A stretch of DNA of 64,000 bases from Daphnia carinata (Eukaryota > Arthropoda > Branchiopoda > Diplostraca > Daphniidae). Positions within the stretch are counted from its first letter, which is position 1. Each line of letters opens with the position of its first letter. A program made the position numbers and the translations under genes. The stretch is taken from assembly GCF_022539665.2 (NCBI RefSeq), contig NC_081337.1, positions 1,898,679 to 1,962,678 on the forward strand, written 5' to 3'. Below the pieces are notes generated by a model. The model saw only the letters and a list, made by a program, of their open reading frames with translations. It did not search any database and was not told the DNA's origin. Below, in pieces: positions 15,166 through 25,000 of this stretch.

Positions 15166-15780
15166 TGTTTCCTCGAATGAAACCAGGGTGCGGGCAGTTT
15201 CTCAAACTGCTGTCGACTCCACCAGAAAGGACAATTCAATGGTGGAGAGAAGTTGTATTATGTGTGTAATATGGTGCCTAGACGTATAGGGTTTAGTAAA
15301 TGTGGTACAATTCAGGATGTTACTTAGAATACCTGATGGGCTGATGGGCTGACAGGCTAAATGGCCACTCATACACATATACAGGATATAAACCGAAGTT
15401 GGGCGAGAGCCTATTAATATAAATATTAATATAGCTAGTAAGGGAAGGGATGAAACAACATTATTGTTACCGAGTGGCTCAGACAAATCAGGGATGGAGG
15501 CAGAATGTTTCGTCGACACAGTTCGACACAGGACAAGTATTTCGACTAGGAGTCGAAGAAGATTGGTAGAGTGAATTTCTTGGATCGCAGGACACAAGTT
15601 CGCGATACGTGTCAGAAACGTGGGGTTTTGGAGCAGACGAAACATAATTACAGTTGGGGTAGGGAACATTAGGGTTAAACAGTAACTTAGTAGGGCGATG
15701 TGGTTGGTCTGTCTTCGCATCATTCTTCGTTACGCTAGACTTGGGTGGTAGATTCTAGAGGCGTAGTTTTCGCCGGAACA
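15166..15780 (-). repeat. 3' LTR of the BEL element
   Basis: 615 bp, matching 21455-22085 almost perfectly. It lacks 16 bp present in the other copy at 21899-21914. It begins TGTTTCCTCG and ends CGGAACA on the plus strand. The AT-rich part around 15410-15436 contains a near-palindromic TATTAATATAAATATTAATA that could serve as a TATA region in the element's own orientation. Open frames across this LTR are incidental. Confidence 0.96.
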
Positions 15781-16151
15781 TGCTCCCCCGAGTCCGGAAC
15801 GGACGAGCCAGCTTCAAGAAAACATAGCTCGGTAATTCCTCTTCGGAATACTCCAGTGGGTAGTTTAATGTCCACTGCTCTGACGCAGCCATCCGATCCT
15901 GGATAGGTTTGGACGACGTGGCCAATACTCCATACGCCGCGACTGAAGCCTTTGTTTATTTCGAGCACAACATCCCCGACCTCTAGGTTGGGACGTTGAG
16001 TTTTCCATTTTTTACGGGAGGCCAGAGATTGTAAATAAGTCGTTTTCCAGAGGTGCCAGAATAGATTTAATGTACGTTGCAGGTATTGATAACGTTCTCG
16101 CGGTTGCGCGTCGTCATAGCATCCAGCGGGGGGGGTATGCGGTCGGTGCAC
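15735..16151 (-). pseudogene. BEL integrase C-terminal (DUF5641-like) segment, out of frame
   Basis: A 138-codon frame that continues the integrase after a frameshift. It starts out of phase with the upstream integrase core, and the two frames overlap across a run of eight Gs at 16128-16135, which is the likely frameshift site. The content is typical of the BEL/Pao C-terminus: a tryptophan-rich helix (FWHLWKTTYLQSL), then NLEVGDVVL and a beta-rich tail ending VDIKLPTGVFRRGI. This domain probably contacts DNA or chromatin. The last codons run into the 3' LTR, past the purine tract. The single-base change in a homopolymer may be a real mutation or a sequencing error. Confidence 0.85.
15781..15793 (-). 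other. Polypurine tract of the BEL element
   Basis: On the minus strand the bases just before the 3' LTR read CTCGGGGGAGCA, a purine-rich run abutting the LTR edge. This is the expected position of the plus-strand DNA primer for reverse transcription. Confidence 0.7.
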
Positions 16152-16842
16152 GATTTAAGAAATCGTTTGGCGTTAGGGGGCGGAAATCTTCCGGGTCGGA
16201 GCTGGCATATGTCAGCGGCCTAGTGTTTAGCAGCCCCGCGACTTCATAAAGCACCGTTCGAAGTACATCCTCGCTTGGATGACGGAAGGCTCCTTTCTCT
16301 CTTTCTAAAGCATCGTAGAGAGCTCTCTTGGTGATTTTGACTAAGGTCTCGTGAGCTCCTCCAAAATGGGGGGTACCGGGCGGTTGAAAGGTCCAGCGTA
16401 TACGGGCACTGTGCATAAACGCGGGCACCTCTTCGGAGCTATGTAATTTGATGGCTGCCTCTCGTAACTCGCCTTCCGCGCCGACGAAGTTCGTCCCGTT
16501 GTCGGAATGAAGGACTGCTGTGCTACGATACATGGCGATAAATCTGCGCAGGGATAGGAGAAAGTCTTCAGATGAAAGCGACGGTACTAATTCCAAGAAT
16601 ATTGCCCTGGTTACTAAGCATGTATACAGCACGCCCCATCTTTTAGCGATTCTGCTACGATACGAGCTGATCTCTAATGGGCCGAATAGATCCACGGCTG
16701 TTCGAGTGAAGGGAATGGTGCCATAGTCGAGGCGGGACTCTGGTAACTCGGCCATCAATTGTTCGCCCGGTCGGGCTCGATTACGCCTGCAGATGGGACA
16801 ATCCCGGCGGATCTTCTTCACTAATTATCTCCCGCTTGTCAT
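16114..16842 (-). pseudogene. BEL integrase zinc-finger end and catalytic core
   Basis: In the same frame as the long gag-pol ORF, but cut off from it by TAG at 16843-16845 and a further TAA at 16825-16827. The part after the stops opens with a CPIC pair that completes the zinc-binding HHCC domain, whose histidines lie upstream. The catalytic triad is visible, counting from the codon at 16821: D44 (TAVDLFG), D107 (LHSDNGTNF) and E158 (GGAHE), with BEL-like spacing. The core then loses frame at the G-run near 16130. Both stops are one transition from a sense codon. The integrase is the enzyme that would insert the DNA copy, so this copy would need help in trans to move. Confidence 0.9.
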
Positions 16843-19800
16843 CTAAAAATGTTGACGTATGTAGCAGAGGAGGAAGTCCGTTCCTACATGATTGAGTCGC
16901 GTATGGAACGCGCGGACGATTTTCTCGGCGAGCGGGTGTTTTCCGGGCAAGAGTACTGGATGCAGCTGATCGTAGGGCAGGCGTGCGCGACCAATTCGTC
17001 CGCCAAGTCTAAGTAGCCCATCTTTGTCGAGGATCGGAGACAGGGCCAACAGCGAGGAGCTAGAGTGCAGGGTTTTATTATTCTTTAGGCGTCTTAGTTC
17101 TTCAGAGAACGCCTCGACCTGGCACTGTTTTATTACATCAAAGAAGACAGGGTCTAGTTGGCACAGTGAGGGAATGTCTTCTGGAGTAATTTGGATTTGG
17201 GTCCAGTCTCTCTGAACCGGCTGTGTGATGACGAGTGTACGTGCGGGACGTTTCTCCTCGTTTACCGCTATCCACGGAAGATCCATCGGCCATTCCTGCC
17301 CAGACTGTGAGAGAAATTCCGGTCCTTTAAGCCAGGCAATTGGGAAAATGTTTCCATCTAGAGTGGAGCGGGTCGCGGCATCCGCCGGATTTAGAGCGCC
17401 CGGGACGAAGCGCCATTCGTCGGGTTCGGTGATGGTTTGTATTTCTCCAATGCGATTGCTCACGAAGACTTGATAATGGGCTGCTGTGGCTCGGATCCAA
17501 TTTCGGACAGTGCTGCTGTCAGTCCAGAATTTTCTGCTGGATATCATTCCAGGAGGGAGAGACGTTCCGACGGTTTTGGCGAGCCGGGCGCCCAGCAAGG
17601 CCGCGTTTAGTTCCAGCTTCGGAACCGAGAGACATTTTTTGGGAGCTAACTTGTTGGCTGCCTTGATTTGGTGTATCCTTATCGTCTGCTTGCAGTTTTT
17701 GTCGTAGCTATTTCTGATGTAGACCACTGCCGCGTAGGCTTCTTCCGAAGCATCGCAGAAGGTGTGGATTTCTGAAGAGGTAATAGTCGATACCGCAGGG
17801 AAGAGACAGCGAGGGATTTCCACATCACCCAATAATTTTAGGGCGTTGAACCACTGTTCCCACCATTTCCGGTCGTCGCCAACCACTTCGTCGGTCCATT
17901 TCAACCCTTTGACGCCGAGTTCTCTCAGGCGTATCTTGGCCTTTACTATCAATGGAGAGGCGGTGCCGAGGGGGTCAAAGACACTGGCCACTTTACTAAT
18001 GAGGTTTACGCGGGTGAAGCAGGTGTCGGGACGGTTAGCTACGTTGAATCCGAGGGAGTCCTTAAGGGTGTTCCAAAATACACCCAGAACCTTTTCGTCG
18101 GGATTTTGCACTAGAGAATGGGTGGTTGGTGACGAAGACAGCACGTGTTCCTTTCCCATTACACCTTGGACGAATTCCGGTGAATTTGATATCCACCCAT
18201 GCAGTTTGAGATCCGCAGCGAGCAGATAATTACGGATCGTTGTAGCTTCTTGCGTCGCTTCTGTGATACCGGGGGCAGAGTTAAGGTAATCGTCCACATA
18301 TATGTTATCTCGGACGGCGGTAGTAATCCTTTCATTTGCACCAGCATCTTCCATAATCTTCCGGATTGTGTGAATGGCGACGAAGGGGGAACAGCTCGCC
18401 CCAAACGGTAGACGATCCATCCGGCAGGTTTTCGGCTCGGTTTCCCCTTTTGGATTCCACAAAAAACAGAAGTAGCTAGCGTCTTCATCGCTCAGACGAA
18501 ACCTGCTAAACATGGCCTCGATATCCGCCGCCCAGGCGATCTCGTACAATCTGAAACGGGTGACTACGGCTGCGAGAGATGGTTGAAGGGCCGGGCCAGC
18601 TACTATTGCATCGTTGAGACATTTGCCTTTGAAGGGGGCTGCAGCGTCGAAAACTACTCGAAGTTTTGATCCTTTGTAGACGCCGTGATGTGCCAGAAAA
18701 TACCTTGCAGTCGATTCGTTATTGACTACTGATGCATACCCTTGATCAAAGGTTTTGGACATGGCAACCCGATAATCCTCTTCGTAAGCTGGTTGTTTTT
18801 CGAACCGCCGTAATAAACTGTTCCATCGGTTGATGGCCATTTCGTAGTTATTCGTCAGATTTGGTTCTCCCTCTCGCCAGGTGATCGGAACTTGATAACC
18901 GACGTCTAGCCTTTTCGTTCCTGAGACTGCTATTGCTAGAGCTCTTTTGTCTTCAGGTGACAAACATCCAGCCTGAAACTCCGTTCCGAACTCTTCCGTA
19001 TCGCAGAACCTGCGAAGTTGAGTGTTCAGATCTTTGGTGTAGGTACTGCTGATGACTCGATTGCTTCGGACGGTGGCCCAGGTGTCTTGCGTGTCGGTTA
19101 CGCCTCGGATAATCCACCCCAATTGAGTACGGGAGGCTACGGGCTCACCTGCCTTTCCGCCTCGGCCTTCCTGAACCATTAACAGATGGGCATGGTCCAT
19201 GCCTACCAGTACATCGATGTCGCCCCCTACTTCGCCCACCGGTATATCTCTCAGGTGGCTCCAATTTTGTTTCTTGGCGTTCCAGTTGATCACGGGAGCT
19301 GGATTCGCCACCCTTCTCATGGTAGAAGCGGATATTGGAAATAGTGCTCCGGTCTCTGAACGGATCAAGAATCGTACGCGTTGTGAGGAGTGTTGCCGTA
19401 CTTCACCACCGACTCCATCCACTTCAAGAATTTGCGGGATTCCTCGTATGTTTAAAGATCGGGCGCATGAGTCTGTCATGAGAGTGGAGTCACTTCCTTC
19501 ATCGATAAACACGTTCACCAGTTGGGACCATTTCCCGTCGACTGAGCTCACTTCCAACCGCATCATTCCCAAATCCACCCTCTGCCTGCCGGTGCGGGCT
19601 GTCGATGGTTTGGCTCGTTTTATAGATAGATTTCCGGAGTCGTGCAATAATTCGTGGGGGCTGTATCGGCAACCGGTATGCTTGCAAGGTCTTCTTTTCG
19701 GACAGCTTTGGACAGAATGCTTGGGGCTGAAACAGCAGAAGCATAGGTGATGACGAACGCAGAACATGACTCGCTCCCCGATGGAGAGCCCTTGGAATTC

Positions 19801-21252
19801 TGTGCAGTCGGTCAGTTTGTGGGTTTTCTCGCATTTGAAGCAAAATGGGCGGTCGAGTACCGTTCCTCTGATATCTGGAGAAGTTGTGGCTCCTTGATGC
19901 ACGCGTGCTGGACGACGATTGTCGGGAAAATTGTTTCTGGATACTGGGGCACTCTGTTCCGCCGCTATGCTGTGAGCGTTTTGATACGCTGAGGCTCTAT
20001 TGCAAAGCCATCTTCCAAAATCGTTGAGGCTTCTATGCTCTAGGTCTCCCCATTTTCCTTCGTTCCAAGCCAAGCGATCGTGTAGAGAGAGTCTCTGACA
20101 AACCCTTTCGATGACATCAGCTGGTGAAACTTCTCCAATTCGAGTAAGATCGAAGAGGTGGGTGCGAATTTTCTCGGCATATCTTTTGAACGTTCTTGGG
20201 TCCAATTTCAGCTCTAACCGGTCGATTGCTTGTATATGTGCTGCTCTCATAACGTCGCGTCTCCCACAGGTCTGCTTCAGTCTTACTAGCGCTTCTATGT
20301 AGGCTGCCTCTCCACCTCCGAGTCCGTATATTACGTCTAGACAGTCGCCTCGAAGGTATCTTTTCAATAAGGCAATCTTTTCTCCTGGGGACCTCGGAGT
20401 GTCATGTACTAGGGCCTTGAAGACGTCAATCCATGCGAACCAATCTAGTGCCCTTCCGTGATAGACTTCCAACTCCGCCGAGACTGACGAACGAAAGTGA
20501 TGTTGGCTGGACTCTGGTGGCAACCAGCCGTTGCTGTATTGGTCTATCCAGTCGTCCGGGGCGTTGCTCCTATCGCTCACCCATGGCACATTGACTATCC
20601 TTTTCGGAATGACATCATCTTGGCCAGCAGCATGTGGTCGACTGGTTGGAATTGGTCGTTGGCTGACTGATGAATAGCGTTCGTCGTCATCTAATGTTAA
20701 TGAACTCAAGGCTCTGCTTATTGCACCCGCTTCGGCTTGGGAACCGGGGGGTCTTTCTTGTAGATTTTGGATCTCTTCAGGTCTTCTTGGTACGGCTAAA
20801 TTGTCAATAGTCCTGTAGGGTTCTCTTTCTTGCCGTCCGATTCCGACTGCGGGAAACGATTGCCTAGGATCCTCTTGGATTTCAGAAGCTGGATCGTCCA
20901 GCCTGGAGGTTAAATAGCCTTCCACCATTTCGTACGTTTCGCCAGATTGCTGTACGTAACGCAGATGCATAGCTTCCTGCTTGTCATTCTCGATGGTATC
21001 TGGGTCGGTACCCATGAGATCCGTGTGTACTCGACGGTTGTCGTGATTCAGGTTCCTCAGATGTTCCATTAGTCCCTTAATGGCTCCCCGTGATCCTCGA
21101 CTAAGTATCAGTGAATCGATGTGGCGACGAGTGACCGTTATCTGTTTGCGCAGCTGAGTTCTTCTTCTTTTCCACGTTTCGATCTCTTCTCGGGGCGGAA
21201 CACCTCCAATGGCTCCTATTTCCTCCTGGGCGGTTTGTTCGTTATCGATCAT
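16843..21252 (-). CDS. BEL/Pao gag-pol polyprotein (gag, protease, RT, RNase H, start of integrase)
   Basis: 1469 codons from a true ATG about 200 bp inside the 5' LTR. In order: a coiled N-terminus rich in Arg and Glu; a DUF1759-type gag domain (about 250-400, around DWFAWIDVFKALV); cysteine-rich knuckles (about 471-540, starting CFKC and including CFCCFSPKHSVQSC); an aspartic protease with the DEGSDSTL active site at D584; reverse transcriptase (about 800-1060) with DIEAMF, LPFGASCSP and the catalytic YVDD at 985-988; RNase H with FCDAS near 1168 and TDSSTV; and the histidine half of the integrase zinc finger near 1450. gag and pol share one frame, as is usual for BEL/Pao. It ends at a premature TAG inside integrase. 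All residues needed for protease and RT are present, so these could still be active. Confidence 0.95.
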   Translation of the reverse strand: MIDNEQTAQEEIGAIGGVPPREEIETWKRRRTQLRKQITVTRRHIDSLILSRGSRGAIKGLMEHLRNLNHDNRRVHTDLMGTDPDTIENDKQEAMHLRYVQQSGETYEMVEGYLTSRLDDPASEIQEDPRQSFPAVGIGRQEREPYRTIDNLAVPRRPEEIQNLQERPPGSQAEAGAISRALSSLTLDDDERYSSVSQRPIPTSRPHAAGQDDVIPKRIVNVPWVSDRSNAPDDWIDQYSNGWLPPESSQHHFRSSVSAELEVYHGRALDWFAWIDVFKALVHDTPRSPGEKIALLKRYLRGDCLDVIYGLGGGEAAYIEALVRLKQTCGRRDVMRAAHIQAIDRLELKLDPRTFKRYAEKIRTHLFDLTRIGEVSPADVIERVCQRLSLHDRLAWNEGKWGDLEHRSLNDFGRWLCNRASAYQNAHSIAAEQSAPVSRNNFPDNRRPARVHQGATTSPDIRGTVLDRPFCFKCEKTHKLTDCTEFQGLSIGERVMFCVRHHLCFCCFSPKHSVQSCPKRRPCKHTGCRYSPHELLHDSGNLSIKRAKPSTARTGRQRVDLGMMRLEVSSVDGKWSQLVNVFIDEGSDSTLMTDSCARSLNIRGIPQILEVDGVGGEVRQHSSQRVRFLIRSETGALFPISASTMRRVANPAPVINWNAKKQNWSHLRDIPVGEVGGDIDVLVGMDHAHLLMVQEGRGGKAGEPVASRTQLGWIIRGVTDTQDTWATVRSNRVISSTYTKDLNTQLRRFCDTEEFGTEFQAGCLSPEDKRALAIAVSGTKRLDVGYQVPITWREGEPNLTNNYEMAINRWNSLLRRFEKQPAYEEDYRVAMSKTFDQGYASVVNNESTARYFLAHHGVYKGSKLRVVFDAAAPFKGKCLNDAIVAGPALQPSLAAVVTRFRLYEIAWAADIEAMFSRFRLSDEDASYFCFLWNPKGETEPKTCRMDRLPFGASCSPFVAIHTIRKIMEDAGANERITTAVRDNIYVDDYLNSAPGITEATQEATTIRNYLLAADLKLHGWISNSPEFVQGVMGKEHVLSSSPTTHSLVQNPDEKVLGVFWNTLKDSLGFNVANRPDTCFTRVNLISKVASVFDPLGTASPLIVKAKIRLRELGVKGLKWTDEVVGDDRKWWEQWFNALKLLGDVEIPRCLFPAVSTITSSEIHTFCDASEEAYAAVVYIRNSYDKNCKQTIRIHQIKAANKLAPKKCLSVPKLELNAALLGARLAKTVGTSLPPGMISSRKFWTDSSTVRNWIRATAAHYQVFVSNRIGEIQTITEPDEWRFVPGALNPADAATRSTLDGNIFPIAWLKGPEFLSQSGQEWPMDLPWIAVNEEKRPARTLVITQPVQRDWTQIQITPEDIPSLCQLDPVFFDVIKQCQVEAFSEELRRLKNNKTLHSSSSLLALSPILDKDGLLRLGGRIGRARLPYDQLHPVLLPGKHPLAEKIVRAFHTRLNHVGTDFLLCYIRQHF

Positions 21253-21435
21253 TGTGTCGTCGATTCGAGAGGAGTACGGGTAATGGACGCCCGAGTTTCT
21301 AGAAAGATGGCAGGTTGGCAGCTAGATGATTGCGTATCGTAACCGTCGAGCTGGGATTTTCAGGACAAAGGCTTTGGCCGAGCAGAAGATGATAGCTAGG
21401 ATGTTGTAGGAGCAATCACTGGAATCACGTGATGC

Positions 21436-21452
21436 TCCGGCTCGAAGGACCA
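21436..21452 (-). other. Primer-binding site, tRNA-Tyr type
   Basis: Two bases inside the 5' LTR the minus strand reads TGGTCCTTCGAGCCGGA. Its complement ends CCGGCTCGAAGGACCA, which is the 3' end expected of an animal tRNA-Tyr, whose acceptor stem is CCTTCGA/TCGAAGG, plus the added CCA. This is where the tRNA primes minus-strand DNA synthesis. The tRNA identity comes from knowledge of the acceptor stem, not from a search. Confidence 0.85.
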
Positions 21453-21454
21453 TA

Positions 21455-22085
21455 TGTTTCCTCGAATGAAACCAGGGTGCGGGCAGTTTCTCAAACTGCT
21501 GTCGACTCCACCAGAAAGGACAATTCAATGGTGGAGAGAAGTTGTATTATGTGTGTAATATGGTGCCTAGACGTATAGGGTTTAGTAAATGTGGTACAAT
21601 TCAGGATGTTACTTAGAATACCTGATGGGCTGATGGGCTGACAGGCTAAATGGCCACTCATACACATATACAGGATATAAACCGAAGTTGGGCGAGAGCC
21701 TATTAATATAAATATTAATATAGCTAGTAAGGGAAGGGATGAAACAACATTATTGTTACCGAGTGGCTCAGACAAATCAGGGATGGAGGCAGAATGTTTC
21801 GTCGACACAGTTCGACACAGGACAAGTATTTCGACTAGGAGTCGAAGAAGATTGGTAGAGTGAATTTCTTGGATCGCAGGACACAAGTTCGCGATACGAG
21901 AAATGGACGTGTAGTGTCAGAAACGTGGGGTTTTGGAGCAGACGAAACATAATAACAGTTGGGGTAGGGAACATTAGGGTTAAACAGTAACTTAGTAGGG
22001 CGATGTGGTTGGTCTGTCTTCGAATCATTCTTCGTTACGCTAGACTTGGGTGGTAGATTCTAGAGGCGTAGTTTTCGCCGGAACA
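21455..22085 (-). repeat. 5' LTR of the BEL element
   Basis: 631 bp, the upstream LTR in the element's orientation. Apart from 16 extra bases near 21899-21914 (GAGAAATGGACGTGTA) and a couple of substitutions, it is identical to 15166-15780. It holds the promoter that would drive the genomic transcript. Confidence 0.96.
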
Positions 22086-22090
22086 CTGAT
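22086..22090. repeat. Right target-site duplication of the BEL element (CTGAT)
   Basis: Repeats the CTGAT at 15161-15165. The satellite monomer then continues in phase with TCTATAACAC. Confidence 0.95.
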
Positions 22091-25000
22091 TCTATAACAC
22101 TATATTCACATTGAATACACGTATATTTGATGCTGTTTTAATGCAGATATTGAAACTCACTGTATCACACTATATTCACATTGAATACACGTATATTTGA
22201 TGCTGTTTGACTGTAGATATTGAAACTCACTGTATCACACTATATTCACTTTGAATACACGTATATTTGATGCTGTTTGAATGTAGATATTGAAACTCAC
22301 TGTATCACACTATATTCACATTGAATACACGTATATTTGATGCTGTTTGAATGTAGATATTGAAACTCACTGTAACACACTATATTCATATTGAATACAC
22401 GTATATTTGATGCTGTTTGAATGTAGATATTGAAACTCACTGTATCACACTATATTCACATTGAATACACGTATATTTGATACTGTTTAATGCACATCAT
22501 GAAACTGATTCTATAACACTATATTCACATTGAATACACGCATATTTGATGCTGTTTGAATGCAGATATTGAAACTCACTGTATCACACTATATTCACAT
22601 TGAATACACGTATATTTGATGCTGTTTGAATGTAGATATTGAAACTCACTGTATCACACTATATTCACATTGAATACACGTATATTTGATGCTGTTTGAA
22701 TGTAGATATTGAAACTCACTGTAACACACTATATTCACATTGAATACACGTATATTTGATGCTGTTTGAATGTAGATATTGAAACTCACTGTATCACACT
22801 ATATTCACATTGAATACACGTATATTTGATGCTGTTTGAATGTAGATCATGAAACTCATTGTATCACACTATATTCACATTGAATACACGTATATTTGAT
22901 GCTGTTTGAATGCAGATATTGAAACTCACTGTATCACACTATATTCACATTGAATACACGTATATTTGATGCTGTTTGAATGTACATCATGAAACTGATT
23001 CTATAACACTATATTCACATTGAATACACGTATATTTGATGCTGTTTGAATGTTGATATTGAAACTCACTGTATCACACTATATTCACATTGAATACACG
23101 TATATTTGATGCTGTTTGAATGTAGATATTGAAACTCACTGTATCACACTATATTCACATTGAATACACGTATATTTGATGCTGTTTGAATGTACATCAT
23201 GAAACTGATTCTATAACACTATATTCACATTGAATACACGTATATTTGATGCTGTTTGAATGAAGATATTGAAACTCACTGTATCACACTATATTCACAT
23301 TGAATACACGTATATTTGATGCTGTTTGAATGTAGATATTGAAACTCACTGTATCACACTATATTCACATTGAATACACGTATATTTGATGCTGTTTGAA
23401 TGTAGATATTAAAACTCACTGTATCACACTATATTCACATTGAATACAGTATATTTGATGCTGTTTGAATGTAGATCATGAAACTGATTCTATAACACTA
23501 TATTCACATTGAATACACGTATATTTGATGCTGTTTGAATGTAGATATTGAAACTCACTGTATCACACTATATTCACATTGAATACACGTATATTTGATG
23601 CTGTTTGAATGTAGATATTGAAACTCACTGTATCACACTATATTCACATTGAATACACGTATATTTGATGCTGTTTGAATGTAGATATTGAAACTCACTG
23701 TATCACACTATATTCACATTGAATACACGTATATTTGATGCTGTTTGAATGTAGATCATGAAACTGATTCTATAACACTATATTCACATTGAATACACGT
23801 ATATTTGATGCTGTTTGAATGTAGATATTGAAACTCACTGTATCACACTATATTCACATTGAATACACGTATATTTGATGCTGTTTGAATGTAGATATTG
23901 AAACTCACTGTATCACACTATATTCACATTGAATACACGTATATTTGATACTGTTTGAATGTACATCATGAAACTGATTCTATAACACTATATTCACATT
24001 GAATACACGTATATTTGATGCTGTTTGAATGTAGATATTGAAACTCACTGTATCACACTATATTCACATTGAATACACGTATATTTGATGCTGTTTGAAT
24101 GTAGATATTGAAACTCACTGTACACACTATATTCACATTGAATACACGTATATTTGATGCTGTTTGAATGTAGATATTGAAACTCACTGTATCACACTAT
24201 ATTCACATTGAATACACGTATATTTGATGCTGTTTGAATGTAGATATTGAAACTCACTGTATCACACTATATTCACATTGAATACACGTATATTTGATAC
24301 TGTTTGAATGTAGATCATGAAACTGATTCTATAACACTATATTCACATTGAATACACGTATATTTGATGCTGTTTGAATGTCGATATTGAAACTCACTGT
24401 ATCACACTATATTCACATTGAATACACGTATATTTGATGCTGTTTGAATGTAGATATTGAAACTCACTGTATCACACTATATTCACATTGAATACACGTA
24501 TATTTGATACTGTTTGAATGTAGATCATGAAACTGATTCTATAACACTATATTCACATTGAATACACGTATATTTGATGCTGTTTGAATGTAGATATTGA
24601 AACTCACTGTATCACACTATATTCACATTGAATACACGTATATTTGATGCTGTTTGAATGTAGATATTGAAACTCACTGTATCACACTATATTCACATTG
24701 AATACACGTATATTTGATGCTGTTTGAATGTAGATCATTGAAACTCACTGTAACACTATATTCACATTGAATACACGTATATTTGATGCTGTTTGAATGT
24801 AGATATTGAAACTGATTCTATAACACTATATTCACATTGAATACACGTATATTTGATGCTGTTTGAATGTAGATATTGAAACTCATTGTATAACACTATA
24901 TTCACATTGAATACACGTATATTTGATGCTGTTTGAATGTAGATATTGAAACTCACTGTATCACACTATATTCACATTGAATACACGTATATTTGATACT

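Larger units (their letters stand above)
15166..22085 (-). mobile_element. Full-length BEL/Pao LTR retrotransposon
   Basis: A 6.9-kb element on the minus strand, with LTRs at both ends (TG...CA), a perfect 5-bp target duplication in satellite, a tRNA-Tyr-type primer-binding site and a purine tract. Gene order is gag (DUF1759 and zinc knuckles), aspartic protease, reverse transcriptase, RNase H, integrase and a DUF5641-type C-terminus, the BEL/Pao arrangement in one long frame. The LTRs differ by a 16-bp indel and very few substitutions, so insertion was recent relative to the decay of the other elements. Two in-frame stops and one frameshift break the integrase, so this copy is not autonomous as written. 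Confidence 0.97.

Noticed and set aside
15202..15723. 173-codon open frame inside the BEL 3' LTR, with fragments in the 5' LTR
   Set aside because: It lies wholly in LTR sequence, is broken in the other LTR by the 16-bp difference, and matches no gene type known in BEL elements.
16825..16845. Programmed stop readthrough in the BEL integrase
   Set aside because: Two different stops within seven codons in the middle of a zinc-finger domain are not a recognised readthrough arrangement; mutation is simpler.
17024..20302. Several plus-strand open frames across the BEL gag-pol
   Set aside because: Antisense shadows of a 1469-codon pol frame with clear family motifs.
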